This document shows, in pieces, positions 7,361-18,434 of a DNA stretch of 64,000 nucleotides. This stretch comes from JAKZVK01 sp965237575 (lineage in GTDB: Bacteria > Acidobacteriota > Terriglobia > Bryobacterales > UBA6623): the NCBI GenBank assembly GCA_965237575.1, contig CBDEGI010000004.1, positions 2,294,001-2,358,000 of the forward strand. The letters run 5' to 3'. The notes below the pieces were generated by a model, which saw nothing but the letters and a program-made list of their open reading frames with translations, made no database searches and was not told the origin of the DNA. A program made the position numbers and the translations under genes. Position 1 is the stretch's first letter. Each line of letters starts with the position of its first letter.

Positions 7361-10300
7361 ATGAAAAAGCTACAGAATCCCAGGTTCAGCCGCGAACCTG
7401 ACCCTGGCCTCTCCGCAACGGTCTTCCGTTTAGCTTTTGCCGTCGCGGTCTGCTTCGCGGCCGCGGAAACGGCAAACGCCTCCGCCACCGAGGCGAGTGC
7501 CTTGTTCCGGCAGTACTGCGTCCAGTGCCATGGCGAAGCGGCAACTACGGCAGGAATTGACCTCAAGAGACTGACCTCCCGAAACTCGATTAGCGACAGC
7601 TTCAAGCAGTGGCGGAAGGTCCAGGCCGTTCTGGAGCAGAAGCGGATGCCGCCGGAGGGCATGCCTCAACCAAGCGAAGCCGAACGGCGTCAGGCTGCCG
7701 AGTGGATCCGAACGGAACTGAACGATTTCGCGAATACGCACGATGGTGAGCCGGGGCAGGTGACGGTGCGCCGCCTGACGAGCGGCGAATACGCTTACAC
7801 GGTCCGTGACCTGACGGGCCTCGACTACAACGTGGAGCGCGACTTCGCGGGTGATGCGGTCGGTGGTGAAGGTTTCACGAACTTCGGTGGCGTGCAGTTC
7901 ATGGCCGATGCCAATATCGAGAGCTATCTCGAGGCGGCGAAGCGCATCGCGGACCATGCTGTGATCGGTGCGGGGCCGCTGTCGTTCTATCAAGATCCCG
8001 GGATGAGCGGCTTCGAGCTGTCGGCGATCCACCGCATTCACGCCATTTATCGCAAGCACGGTTTCCGCGCCGTGGCTGCGGAAGGGGGCCGGGCGTTTGG
8101 CCTGGAGCGGTATGGCAGGGCTTTGTACGCCTGTTGGCGTTACCGTCATCGCGAAGTCTTGGGAGAAGCCGACGACGTTTCGTTGGACGACCTTGCAAAG
8201 CGCGAGAACGTGAGTCCTCGTTTCCTCCAACACATCTGGGCGGTCGTACGACAGTCATCCCCGAGCCACCCGACTTCCGAAGTGGTTTCGCTGTGGCGGG
8301 ACTTGCCCGAACCAGAGGGTCCCGGGAACGCCGAGAGCAAGGCGGCCATCCGTCAGCAGTGTGAAGAGATCCAGCAGTTCGTCATCAACTGGCCACGGTG
8401 GCTGTTTGCGGCGGGCGCTCTGGCCGCGGGCGGCGCCGGCGACGAGCGGGCTCTCGTCATCACCGATGAATCTCTGGCGGGCGCGGTTACTCACAAGCTG
8501 CGGTTCACCTCGCGGGATAGGGATGATAAATCGGGCTTCTATCTTTCGATCGTCCCGGTCAATCCCGCGTCGAGCGAGAATCCCGTGGTCGTCTGGCGCA
8601 ATGCAACGATCCGGGAACTGCGCGCGGACAGAAGCCGCGGTCCTGAGCAGACTCTCCTGTCCGTCCTTGACGAACAAACCGCCCGGAAGCTGGCCTTCGG
8701 GCAGCGACCCGACGGCGGAGCAGTGGGGCCGAATGACTTCGCGACCGAGGGCGAGACCCGGCTATTTCTCCCGATGACGCCGCGGGAAGGTACGCTGGGA
8801 TTTCAATTGAATGTGAGTGTGGAGGTTGGCCTGGAGCGGTCGAACGACGCCGTGTTGCGGTGCACCATCACCGATCGCAAAGGCCCCGCCGCGTTAACGC
8901 CGGTATGGGCGCTGCTGGCCGATCCCCAGAGCGAAGGTTTTCAAGCCTGGAAGCGGAACGTCCTCGAATACGCCGCGAACCTGCCGCAGACTTCCCACGG
9001 TGAGCCGACTCCATCGGACAGAGACCCTATCCCTCGGCCTTTTGACAACACCTATAACCAACCTGAGCGCGACAGCTTCCACTACCGCGCCAAGTACTTT
9101 CGAGACGATCAGTTTTTGGTTGACAAGATGCTTGATGACGCCACCCGGCAGGAGCTCGAGGACGCATGGGCGGATTTATTCGCGTCATTTGAGTATCACG
9201 ACTCCTTTGTTGGCTTGCTCGTTAACAAGTACGGTTTTGAGTTGAACGACAAGGGCATTGGCGAGTTGGAAGAGGGGGAGATCGAAAAACTTCCCGCCGA
9301 GCCCCGCCCGTATGTCAAAGCTCTTCGGGCCGAGTACGAAGCCGTGGTTGCCGCGCAGATGGCCGCGCATCCGCGCCACATCGAAGACGCGATCGCGTTC
9401 GCGAGCCGCGCGTGGCGACGGCCGCTCTGGCCGCGTGAGAAGGATCGTCTGCGGTCGTTCTATACGACGCTGCGGGAGGACGGAGGACTCGATCATCGAA
9501 AAGCCATCCGCGCATTACTGACTCGCATCCTCGTTGCCCCGGCTTTTCTCTATCGGCTCGAGACGCCCGAGGAGTTGATCGCTGTGACTCCGCTCTCGGA
9601 TTGGGAGATGGCCAGCCGGCTGAGCTACTTCCTGTGGTCGTCTGTTCCCGATGACGAACTGCGGCGCGCGGCGCAAGCGGGCGAGTTGAGCGACCCGCAA
9701 CAGATCCGTCGCCAAGCCAAGCGGATGCTCGCCGCCCCCAAGACGCGTCGCTTAGCAACAGAGTTCTTCGGACAGTGGCTCGGGTTTTACCGTTTCGATC
9801 AACATCGCGGAGTCGACAGGAGCCGCTTTCCGGGATTCACCGAAGAAGTGAAGACAGCGATGTATGACGAAGCGGTCTCGTTCTTCGAGTACGTGATTCG
9901 GGAGGGCCGTCCGATTCACGAGATCGTTTCCGCTGACTACACCTTCCTGAATCAGACCCTGGCGAAGCATTACCGAGTCGACAAAGAAATCGGCGCCACG
10001 GGTCGCGTCGAGAAAGTGGAGGATGTCGACGAGTTCCAGCGCGGCGGTTTGCTGCGTCTGGGTGCTGTGCTGACCGTGACATCCGCGCCACGGCGGACGA
10101 GCCCCGTGAAGCGCGGTGATTGGGTCTTGCGACGCGTGTTGGGAACGCCGACGCCGACGCCGCCGGCGGACGCCGGGTCGATCCCGGCCGACGAGAAGCT
10201 TTTCGGTGGGCTCACGATGCGCGAACAACTCGCGGCACACCGGCGCAATCCCTCGTGTGTGAGTTGCCATTCGCGCATCGATCCCCTCGGCTTCCCGCTC

Positions 10301-10663
10301 GAGCACTACGACGCCGTGGGCCGCTGGCGGGCCGAGTATTCCGACGGCAAGCCGATTGACGCAACTACCTTGCTCGGCGACACTACTCGTATCGATGGCG
10401 TGACCGGACTGGTCGATCATTTGGAAACGAAACAGAGCCAGGTTCTTCGTACGCTCTCGTCGAAGCTGCTGGGATACGCGCTTGGGCGTGCGATACTACT
10501 GTCGGATCAGCCGCTCATCGACCGGCTTGTGGGAGTCGGCGATCAAGGGACGTTTGCGGAATTGGCGTCGGAGATCGCAGCCAGCCGGCAGTTTCGGTAT
10601 CGGCGCGGAAGAGACGACACCGGACCAGGCTCCGTGCAGAGCCGTGTCGCCGCGGAAGATTGA
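7361..10663 (+). CDS. DUF1592/DUF1588/DUF1585/DUF1587/DUF1595 cytochrome c-like protein
   Basis: About 1100 residues, exported (LSATVFRLAFAVAVCFAAAETANASA). An N-terminal heme site CVQCHG (CxxCH) starts a cytochrome c (PSCyt-like) domain. RRLTSGEYAYTVRDLTGLDYN is the DUF1587 signature. Central DUF1595/DUF1592 blocks follow (SRAWRRPLWPREKDRL, LSYFLWSSVPDDELRRAAQAG). CVSCHSRIDPLGFPLEHYDAVGRWR is DUF1588 with a second CxxCH, and the end is DUF1585. A roughly 300-residue low-conservation segment lies between DUF1587 and DUF1595. These proteins pair with a DUF1552 protein, as here (16 bp downstream). Their substrate is unknown; an extracytoplasmic redox or polymer-degrading role is usually assumed. 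ATG 7361 is preferred because it gives the signal peptide, but 7199 (TTG) and 7338 are alternatives. Confidence 0.85.
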   Translation: MKKLQNPRFSREPDPGLSATVFRLAFAVAVCFAAAETANASATEASALFRQYCVQCHGEAATTAGIDLKRLTSRNSISDSFKQWRKVQAVLEQKRMPPEGMPQPSEAERRQAAEWIRTELNDFANTHDGEPGQVTVRRLTSGEYAYTVRDLTGLDYNVERDFAGDAVGGEGFTNFGGVQFMADANIESYLEAAKRIADHAVIGAGPLSFYQDPGMSGFELSAIHRIHAIYRKHGFRAVAAEGGRAFGLERYGRALYACWRYRHREVLGEADDVSLDDLAKRENVSPRFLQHIWAVVRQSSPSHPTSEVVSLWRDLPEPEGPGNAESKAAIRQQCEEIQQFVINWPRWLFAAGALAAGGAGDERALVITDESLAGAVTHKLRFTSRDRDDKSGFYLSIVPVNPASSENPVVVWRNATIRELRADRSRGPEQTLLSVLDEQTARKLAFGQRPDGGAVGPNDFATEGETRLFLPMTPREGTLGFQLNVSVEVGLERSNDAVLRCTITDRKGPAALTPVWALLADPQSEGFQAWKRNVLEYAANLPQTSHGEPTPSDRDPIPRPFDNTYNQPERDSFHYRAKYFRDDQFLVDKMLDDATRQELEDAWADLFASFEYHDSFVGLLVNKYGFELNDKGIGELEEGEIEKLPAEPRPYVKALRAEYEAVVAAQMAAHPRHIEDAIAFASRAWRRPLWPREKDRLRSFYTTLREDGGLDHRKAIRALLTRILVAPAFLYRLETPEELIAVTPLSDWEMASRLSYFLWSSVPDDELRRAAQAGELSDPQQIRRQAKRMLAAPKTRRLATEFFGQWLGFYRFDQHRGVDRSRFPGFTEEVKTAMYDEAVSFFEYVIREGRPIHEIVSADYTFLNQTLAKHYRVDKEIGATGRVEKVEDVDEFQRGGLLRLGAVLTVTSAPRRTSPVKRGDWVLRRVLGTPTPTPPADAGSIPADEKLFGGLTMREQLAAHRRNPSCVSCHSRIDPLGFPLEHYDAVGRWRAEYSDGKPIDATTLLGDTTRIDGVTGLVDHLETKQSQVLRTLSSKLLGYALGRAILLSDQPLIDRLVGVGDQGTFAELASEIAASRQFRYRRGRDDTGPGSVQSRVAAED

Positions 10664-10679
10664 TGCGACAGATGGCAAG

Positions 10680-12046
<1,367 letters not shown>

Positions 12047-12206
12047 CCCCCCGCAATTGGTTCGATCTGGCGGCTGTGGCTGCTGACTCATCGAACTCGG
12101 CTGCCGCGAACTCGATGTGAACTCGATGTTGCCCGCCCAGACGAAGGGGAGTACCATGTTGCCGTCGGAGTTCCAAGTTGGAAATTCTCATTTGAGGAGG
12201 TGTCCG

Positions 12207-12950
12207 ATGCGGTTTCGCTTCATGACGGGTCTCATCATCGTCTTTGCGTTGACGAGTGCGTCGGCGTATACAAAGCCGGAAGGCGGTCCGCCGGCCGGTT
12301 TTGTATCACTTTTCAACGCAACGGATCTAGCCGGCTGGAAGATACCCGAAGGCGACAACGGCCACTGGAAGGTTGTCGACGGTGTCATCGACTACGACGC
12401 GCGCAGCGAAGCGCCAGGCGAGAAGGATCTTTGGACGCAAAAAGAGTACGGCGATTTCGTTCTTCGTTTGGACTGGCGTTTCAAGGCGGCGCCCGTGTAT
12501 ACGAACGGCCGCATCCTGTTGCCGGATGGAAGTGAGAAACTGGACGAGAACGGCGAGCCGATTAAGATCAGGTTCCCTGACGCCGACTCCGGGATCCTAC
12601 TACGAGGCGGGCCACAGATCAATATCTGGTGCTGGCCGGCGGGCTCGGGTGAGCTATGGAGCGTTCGGCGCAACCAGAAGCTGCCGGTCGAGGTGCGTGC
12701 CGCGGCGACGCCCAAACTGCACGCCGACAAGAACATCGGCGAATGGAACACCTTTGAGATTACAGCCCAAGGAAGCCGCGTGACCGTCATTCTCAACGGC
12801 CACAAGGTGATCGACAACGCGCTGGTCCCCGAGCTTCGCTCGAAAGGTCCTATCGGGTTACAGCATCATGGCCGGTGGCAAGATGGAAAATGGTTGTACG
12901 CGCCAAGCCTGATTCAGTTTCGGAATATCTACACTGGGGTATGCACTTGA
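12207..12950 (+). CDS. DUF1080 (3-keto-disaccharide hydrolase-like) secreted protein, 3' end altered by a MITE
   Basis: A 247-residue exported protein (FMTGLIIVFALTSASAYT). The concanavalin-like DUF1080 fold is indicated by GFVSLFNATDLAGWK, DGVIDYDARSEAPGEKDLWT, YGDFVLRLDWRF, DSGILLRGGPQINIW, GEWNTFEITAQGSRVTVILNG and GPIGLQHHG. Members act on carbohydrate substrates, some as 3-keto-glycoside hydrolases. Start chosen at ATG 12207 with GAGGAGG 7 nt upstream. A MITE entered six codons before the stop. The native ending NIYIEEM-stop is preserved after the element at 13196-13209, and the current frame ends with the MITE-encoded GVCT instead. Function is likely little affected. Confidence 0.82.
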   Translation: MRFRFMTGLIIVFALTSASAYTKPEGGPPAGFVSLFNATDLAGWKIPEGDNGHWKVVDGVIDYDARSEAPGEKDLWTQKEYGDFVLRLDWRFKAAPVYTNGRILLPDGSEKLDENGEPIKIRFPDADSGILLRGGPQINIWCWPAGSGELWSVRRNQKLPVEVRAAATPKLHADKNIGEWNTFEITAQGSRVTVILNGHKVIDNALVPELRSKGPIGLQHHGRWQDGKWLYAPSLIQFRNIYTGVCT

Positions 12951-13186
12951 CTCCCGAAGCCCCAAGGTCTAGTATCCGGGCTCTGGAGGACTATTCGCGC
13001 ACGCTGGGGAGTTTCAAGAGCGCTTCGCCTTCAGGTTTCAAAGTCAACCGCTGCCGTCCCCCCGCGGGGCGCAATGAGCGGCGGCTATAGGACCCACGAC
13101 CGCTGCCCGATGGCCCCTCGAGGGTACGGTCGCCGCAGTCGCCGACCACAAGGTGTGGGGTCGTCGGGAGTCAAGTGCATACCCCG
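12934..13186. mobile_element. MITE-A copy 2 (253 bp) at the 3' end of the DUF1080 gene
   Basis: Same ends as copy 1 (CTGGGGTATGCACTTGACTC at left, inverted at right), nearly identical interior. Perfect 9-bp duplication ATATCTACA at 12925-12933 and 13187-13195. It has a 6-bp AGGGTA-type insertion relative to copy 1 in the middle. No transposase. Excision would restore the family-typical C-terminus NIYIEEM. Confidence 0.93.
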
Positions 13187-13291
13187 ATATCTACATTGAG
13201 GAAATGTAGGATGACGTAGCTTTGGCGGAGTGGGGCTTCGAGCATGGTACGACGTTTGTGGCAGACGACGTTATCCTCCACAGCAACCAGA

Positions 13292-13762
13292 TCAGGCGGG
13301 TTGACACTGTCCTTGAGTGGGAGAAGTTACCTGGTTTTTCGAGCCGGCGAAGCTCGATATTCCGATAGGAAAGCTCGGCTCCCTCTGACTGGTCTCGGGT
13401 AGGGGAGGGCTTGGTTCGACAGAGTTTCCGTTGGCATTCGTGCGCCGGCGCATCAAGTACTTTACGCCACGCCGCCACACAGGGTTGTCCACCCGAATAC
13501 CGCCGGCTTGGTGGAGAGCGACGAGAGCTTCCGCAGTAGCGTAGACGTCCGCGGATCTCGATCTGATCTGCGCCCAGCCCCCATCGGCCTGCAGCAAGGC
13601 AAGCAACTGATCGGCGGCCTCGCGCAGCTTCCCGGCGTCGGCTCCCGTCCACTTGAGGCCGAATAGGCGAAACGTCGAGTCCTCGGTCGTCTTCGGTTGA
13701 GACCTCTCATCGAGCAGGTCAAGCAGGTCTTCGACGTCAACACCTTCAGACGGTGAGCACAA
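13292..13762 (-). pseudogene. Prenyltransferase/squalene-oxidase-repeat protein fragment
   Basis: The readable core GADAGKLREAADQLLALLQ then DGGWAQIRSRSADVYATAEALVALHQAGG and NPVWRRGVKYLMRRR matches a QW-type repeat (DGGW, then YATxxALxAL) of squalene cyclase-like repeat proteins. Downstream, the frame degenerates into TNANGNSVEPSPP and reading shifts between frames. It lacks both ends of a real protein and sits in a run of remnants on the minus strand. Probably a decayed C-terminal piece. Confidence 0.5.
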
Positions 13763-13802
13763 TTCAGCCTGCTGTAGTCAGGTCTTACGTGGCCGACTTT
13801 CG

Positions 13803-14276
13803 CTAGGTTTTGCCGAAGCAATACAACGCCCCGGATGTGCGGACGTAGAGCTTGTCGTCCCATGATCACCGGAGTTGCGTGACACTCACCATCGAGCTTG
13901 TTGGCTGCGAGCACTGCCCATTCCTTGCCGTGCCGCAGCACCGAGACCACGCCCGGCTCGCTACGATGCCCCCGTCCTTGACGAGGTAGAGAATCTCACC
14001 GTAGAGCAGCGGCGACGGGACGTTCGGTAGGCTCTTGTGGTGTTCCCACCTTACGGCGGAGTTGGTCATGTCGCCGCGGCCTCCGAGTTGGATGGCTTGC
14101 ATCGAGTTGACGACCGTGCGCTTGGCGCGCCAGATCTCCCAGTCGTCGTTCTCCATATGATCGGTGCGATCGAGGTCATACGCATACCAGTTCGTATGGG
14201 CTCTCTTCGTCAAGGCACAGATCCAAAGCACGACGACGGATACCCGTATGAGTCGAGTCTGCACTGTGTCCCCCAA
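13803..14276 (-). pseudogene. PQQ-like beta-propeller protein, decayed C-terminal part
   Basis: One frame reads AIQLGGRGDMTNSAVRWEHH, then PSPLLYGEILYLVKDGGI. The next frame continues VVSVLRHGKEWAVLAANKLDGECHATPVI, and a third frame gives LYVRTSGALYCFGKT and a stop at 13803. Together these are the last blades of a PQQ-like repeat propeller, with at least two frameshifts. The endings resemble the intact propeller gene at 47989-49257 and the fragment at 39109-39346. Non-functional. Confidence 0.55.
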
Positions 14277-14283
14277 CTTGAAG

Positions 14284-14612
14284 CTAAGACCTCTGCCGCC
14301 CCATCGCCTCGCGAAACACTTCCCGCAATTGTTCCCCGACGATCTCTTCCTCTCCCGGTCGCAATGTCGCCGAAACCAACGTGAACCCGTAATGGCTGCT
14401 CAACGTTGCGATAGACGGTTTGCCCTGGCGCATCTTCCGCGCCGCATCCCGGCGGGTAAGCCCCATTGCCTCTTCGTCCCACTCGACGTAGATCCGCGGA
14501 ACGTGTGGCGGCTCAATATCTTCGGGAAGCGGGGCGGCTTTGACCCCGGGCAGGTCTTCGAGATAGGTCCGGATGCGGTCGTGACGTGCCCACCACTCGC
14601 CCGCCAGCTAAG
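14284..14612 (-). pseudogene. C-terminal fragment of a SelA/DgaE-like PLP enzyme
   Basis: An open frame after a stop near 14612 reads EWWARHDRIRTYLEDLPGVKAA, then PRIYVEWDEEAMGLTRRDAA and TLRPGEEEIVGEQLREVFREA. This resembles the C-terminal domain of SelA-fold PLP enzymes such as D-glucosaminate-6-phosphate ammonia-lyase. The catalytic N-terminal two thirds are missing. An amidohydrolase of a type often paired with such lyases lies at 30865, but 16 kb away, so no link can be claimed. Confidence 0.45.
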
Positions 14613-14649
14613 CGACTTTTCAATAGTACGTTATTCTTCTCGGTGGGAA

Positions 14650-16323
14650 TCAATTCCGTGCCGCGATTTGTTCGTAGTACTGCCGGCCTTTTTTGAACAA
14701 TGTCAGCACCTCATTTCGTCGGGTTTCGGTGGCAAAGCGCGGTGATTCGGCTACATCATGAATCAGGCGGTCGATCCACGCCAGAACAATCTTGGCGTCC
14801 TTGGCCGAGGCGATCTTCTGATCTCCCAAATATACGTAGACTGGGCTCGTATGCGCGAATGCTTGAGGATCGTTCACGACAAATCTGTGTGGTGGCCCCC
14901 ATACACGGGCCGCCACCCAACTGCTTTTCTCTAATCGTAGCGCCCGGTCAATCTCGAGAGACGTGCCGTCACCGGAACGCTTCACCTGGGCCACGACCTC
15001 CCCGTTGACAATCAGTTCGAGCACATCCATCGGGACATTGGAACGTGCCTTTGCCTTCACACGCACGGTCCCAGAAGCCGGTAGGTGTATCTCCGCGCCG
15101 GGCTCCTTGCCGTCCACTTCCAGCAAGAGCAACGGCCCGTTAGAAACAAAGGTTCGCCCCGCCTTGTATCCCTCAATCCACTTCTCATACGTAAGAGGAG
15201 CGTCCACCTTCACGTACACCTTTGACCCTCCTGGCAGCGCGTGGCGAGCGACGTCCATTTGCGAGTCCGTCCCCGCCGATGCTGTACACTTGAGGCCGCA
15301 GTTGAGCACGCGATAGTACATCCAACATCCACCCTCTTCGTCCTTATTGCCCAAGATATCCAGTGCGTCCACCACGCCAAGCGCCAGGTCGATGGGAAAC
15401 TCGCGGGCAAGGTGAGGCCCCACCGGGATCTCCGGACCGTCAGAAGGGTGCGTGTAGCTGACAGCGCCTCCCTGATCCTTGGCGGCCTTCGCAATTGTGT
15501 AGTTCGGCGGGTAGTCCTCCCAGTACGCTGAGTTTTCCTGGCCCGTGTAGAAAGGCTCCACAAGTCGCTTGATCCCCAACAGCGGCATGTGACCATACAT
15601 GGCCGAGGTATTCCGAAACTCTTCCTGTACGACCAGAATCGTTTCATCGGTCGAGACCGGATCAGGCTTACCGTGGTTGAAGAACTCCGTGTCGAAGACG
15701 TGCGCGAAACTTCCGACGCTTGAAATCAGCAGGTTGCCGACCTTGATGTCTTCACCCTCGGCAAGCACACGGCAATCTTCCATCGTGACATAGAGCCCCC
15801 CGGGAACGTGATTCGGATGCATGTGCACATCGCCCGAATACCAACCCATGGACGGCAAATCCATCAATCGGCGCAAGGTCAGTGTCACCGAGGTAGTCTG
15901 GCTCGGCCGCAGTCGTACTTGCTTTGCTTGAGGAATGTACTCGAACCCTTTGACAGCCTCGATCGTCGCTCCACCCTGTGGCATTTCTATCTGAAAGCGA
16001 CCGTCCGCGTGGAAGTAGTATTCCGATGACCGGCCGGCCCGCCGAGCGACGCTTCCCGGGGGGATATAGGCTTTGCCCTGAGCATCGCGCAGGTAGATTC
16101 TGGCCGCCAGCGGCCTACCCGCCTCGTTTTGCAGTCGTACCCAGAGACGGCCGAGTGACTGGTCCGCACCTACCGGTTCGAGGTCGGGGACACTAGCCGA
16201 TCGCGCGCCGCGGCGGCTGCTCTGGCTCAATCCGAAGGAAGGCCACTCAACTACAGCTAGCCAGGTCAGGGCGAGCGCGACGAAGACTGGAGGCATACCT
16301 CGCATCGAAAGAAGTTTCAACAT
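14650..16323 (-). CDS. CehA/McbA-family metallohydrolase (PHP-type)
   Basis: 557 residues with an N-terminal signal (PPVFVALALTWLAVVEWPSFG). Residues about 60-150 are a beta-sandwich region (LWVRLQNEAGRPLAARIYLRDAQGKAYIPPG). The PHP-like hydrolase core begins at MGWYSGDVHMHPNH (the H-x-H metal-binding start), with AVSYTHPSDGPEIPVG and TASAGTDSQMD as later metal-site motifs. CehA and McbA hydrolyse carbamate esters, but most secreted relatives have unknown substrates. Last gene of the minus-strand TPR/TonB/CRTAC1 cluster, 42 bp after the CRTAC1 gene, which suggests an outer-membrane uptake and processing role. Confidence 0.82.
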   Translation of the reverse strand: MLKLLSMRGMPPVFVALALTWLAVVEWPSFGLSQSSRRGARSASVPDLEPVGADQSLGRLWVRLQNEAGRPLAARIYLRDAQGKAYIPPGSVARRAGRSSEYYFHADGRFQIEMPQGGATIEAVKGFEYIPQAKQVRLRPSQTTSVTLTLRRLMDLPSMGWYSGDVHMHPNHVPGGLYVTMEDCRVLAEGEDIKVGNLLISSVGSFAHVFDTEFFNHGKPDPVSTDETILVVQEEFRNTSAMYGHMPLLGIKRLVEPFYTGQENSAYWEDYPPNYTIAKAAKDQGGAVSYTHPSDGPEIPVGPHLAREFPIDLALGVVDALDILGNKDEEGGCWMYYRVLNCGLKCTASAGTDSQMDVARHALPGGSKVYVKVDAPLTYEKWIEGYKAGRTFVSNGPLLLLEVDGKEPGAEIHLPASGTVRVKAKARSNVPMDVLELIVNGEVVAQVKRSGDGTSLEIDRALRLEKSSWVAARVWGPPHRFVVNDPQAFAHTSPVYVYLGDQKIASAKDAKIVLAWIDRLIHDVAESPRFATETRRNEVLTLFKKGRQYYEQIAARN

Positions 16324-16365
16324 CAGTTACAACCTCGGACAAGCGATGGACAAAGTATACTAGAG

Positions 16366-18171
16366 TTAATCTCCTTCAGGTTTGCGGCTCGGGGAGTCAT
16401 TGTCCGGGCGAGGCCTGTTTTCATCGTCGCCCGAATGAGGAGGTTTTTGTGGGGTGGGTCCTTGGTTGGCCCCGCTGCGCACTTCTTCGATCAGCAAGGT
16501 CTGATCGACCGGAATATCTCTCAAGGTTTGCTTCTTACCACTGGGCCAAATGATCTCGATCCGTTCGACTTTCCGTTCGCGGCCCAGTCCGAAATAGAGC
16601 CGAATATCATGGCTGCTCAAGTAGCTTGCGACGTTGTTGATTTCCTTCAACTGAACTCTGCCGCCGGCTTCGACACGGACCTTTGCGCCCAATCCAAAAG
16701 AGTTGCTTTCTACTCCTCGAGCGCTGATGGCGATCCAGTGGTTCCGATTCCCGCCATCGTTTTTCATTAGAACCGGTGACCGGCCACAGTTGGACACGAC
16801 AATGTCCAGATCTCCATCGTTATCGTAGTCGCCCACGGCAGCTCCCCGTCCCACAGACCCAATCTGAAAGGCAGGGCCGCTCACAGCCGAGACATCCTGA
16901 AAGTGCCCATCAACATTTTCGTAGAGCAGGTCCTTTTGCGCGTAGGAGAGCTGAGGGTTGTACAGGCGAATGTTGTCGATGACGTGTCCATTGGTTACGT
17001 AGATGTCCAGATCGCCGTCGTTATCAAAATCAAACAACTTCGTTCCAAAGCCCAGGGGAAGGAGTGCTGATCTCAAACCTGTGGATTCAGATACATCTTC
17101 GAACTCAAGCCGGCCGCGGTTGCGATAAAGAGCATTGAGTTCATCTGAGAAATTGGTGACGAAGATGTCGGGCAGGCCGTCCCCGTCCGCGTCCGCACTG
17201 TCGGCGCCCATGCCCGCCTGTGGTTTCCCGTCGGTATCGTATCCCACCCCGGCACTGTAGGCGACATCGAGGAACGTCCCACCGTCGTTACGATAAAGGA
17301 AGTTCCGTACCGCATCGTTGGCGACATAGATGTCAACATCGCCGTCCAGGTCGAAGTCGGCAAAGGTCACACCGAGTCCCTTGCCCGAGGGATTCGCCAC
17401 ACCTGCTTCAAGAGAGACGTCCCTAAAGGTCCCATCACCGTTGTTGCGATACAGTTTGTCCGGGCTTCCGTCAAAGTAGCTGGGGTGACAGTACATGCGG
17501 TACCCTTCCTTTTGAAAGCCGCAGTGAGGATTCTCCTCCAGCCGGTAATCCAGATAATTAACTACGTACAGGTCCAAGTCTCCGTCCCGATCATAGTCGA
17601 AAAAACCGGCACTGCTACTCCAGAGACTGCTCTCTCCGAGACCTGCCTTCAGGGCGACATCCGTAAAGGTGCCGTCGCCGTCATTTCGATACAGGACGTT
17701 GGGGCCAAAGTGGGCCACGAAAATATCCAGTAATCCATCGTCATCGTAATCGCCAACCGCCACACCCGTCGCAAAACCACCGTTCCCTCCGACTCCAGCC
17801 GCCGCGGTTACGTCCACGAAGGTGGCACGACCCGTGTTGCGCAAAAGCGCGTTCCCTGGTGAGGAGCTTTTGGTCGCCAGATTCGCACCATTAGCGAAAT
17901 AAAGGTCCAGAAGACCATCGTTGTCATAATCGAGCCAAGCCACACCGGAACCGAATGTCTCAACCATGAATTTCTTCTTTGAATTTCCGTTTTCGTGTTG
18001 AAGCCCGATTCCCGCCTGGGAAGTCACATCCGTGAACTGAACTGGCGGCGGAGTGGCTGACGTCGAACCTAGAGGCTGAAGTGGTTGCCCTGTAAGAAAC
18101 CCGGCGAACGGAGCGCACACGGCTAACAAAGGTAAGAAAAGGATATGCGCGGCATGGGCACTGTCAGTCAT
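16366..18171 (-). CDS. CRTAC1-family protein (FG-GAP/VCBS repeats, ASPIC/UnbV domain)
   Basis: 601 residues, secreted (LPLLAVCAPFAGFLTGQP). At least seven FG-GAP/VCBS calcium-binding repeats of the form DYDNDGLLDLYFANG, DYDDDGLLDIFVAHFG, DYDRDGDLDLYVVNY, DFDLDGDVDIYVAND, DADGDGLPDIFVTNF, DFDNDGDLDIYVTNG and DYDNDGDLDIVVSN, i.e. an integrin-alpha-like propeller. The ASPIC/UnbV domain follows (GVESNSFGLGAKVRVEAGG, SSHDIRLYFGLG, IEIIWPSGKKQTL). The tail is hydrophilic and proline/aspartate-rich. Acts outside the cell or on its surface; substrate unknown. In Acidobacteriota such genes commonly sit beside TPR and TonB genes, as here. Confidence 0.88.
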   Translation of the reverse strand: MTDSAHAAHILFLPLLAVCAPFAGFLTGQPLQPLGSTSATPPPVQFTDVTSQAGIGLQHENGNSKKKFMVETFGSGVAWLDYDNDGLLDLYFANGANLATKSSSPGNALLRNTGRATFVDVTAAAGVGGNGGFATGVAVGDYDDDGLLDIFVAHFGPNVLYRNDGDGTFTDVALKAGLGESSLWSSSAGFFDYDRDGDLDLYVVNYLDYRLEENPHCGFQKEGYRMYCHPSYFDGSPDKLYRNNGDGTFRDVSLEAGVANPSGKGLGVTFADFDLDGDVDIYVANDAVRNFLYRNDGGTFLDVAYSAGVGYDTDGKPQAGMGADSADADGDGLPDIFVTNFSDELNALYRNRGRLEFEDVSESTGLRSALLPLGFGTKLFDFDNDGDLDIYVTNGHVIDNIRLYNPQLSYAQKDLLYENVDGHFQDVSAVSGPAFQIGSVGRGAAVGDYDNDGDLDIVVSNCGRSPVLMKNDGGNRNHWIAISARGVESNSFGLGAKVRVEAGGRVQLKEINNVASYLSSHDIRLYFGLGRERKVERIEIIWPSGKKQTLRDIPVDQTLLIEEVRSGANQGPTPQKPPHSGDDENRPRPDNDSPSRKPEGD

Positions 18172-18434
18172 TCTTGAGGGTTCTCACACCGCATGACTCG
18201 CGAATCCGAATCGAAGACAGGTTGCGATGCTGCATCCCAACGAGAATGGCTGTGACAACAACCACGGCAGGGATGGATATGTTCGAGAACAGCGTGGAGT
18301 GGCGAGCCAGTACGGCCAAGGTTACCGCAAATTCCTGCTTCTTTCCCGCTACTCGCTGGTGGCTCAGCGCGGTAACGGGGAAAGGGCATCGCGAAGGTGG
18401 TTCACCGCCGCGATGCGATTCCGAAGACTACATA
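18172..18434. other. Spacer between CRTAC1 and TonB receptor genes
   Basis: No gene I can support. One minus-strand frame holds a short hydrophobic run (SIPAVVVVTAILVGM) but has no start with a ribosome site and no clear family. The spacer may carry the end of the TonB transcript and a promoter for the CRTAC1 gene. Confidence 0.35.

Noticed and set aside
12392..12817. 141-codon antisense frame in the DUF1080 gene
   Set aside because: Shadow frame of a well-supported gene.
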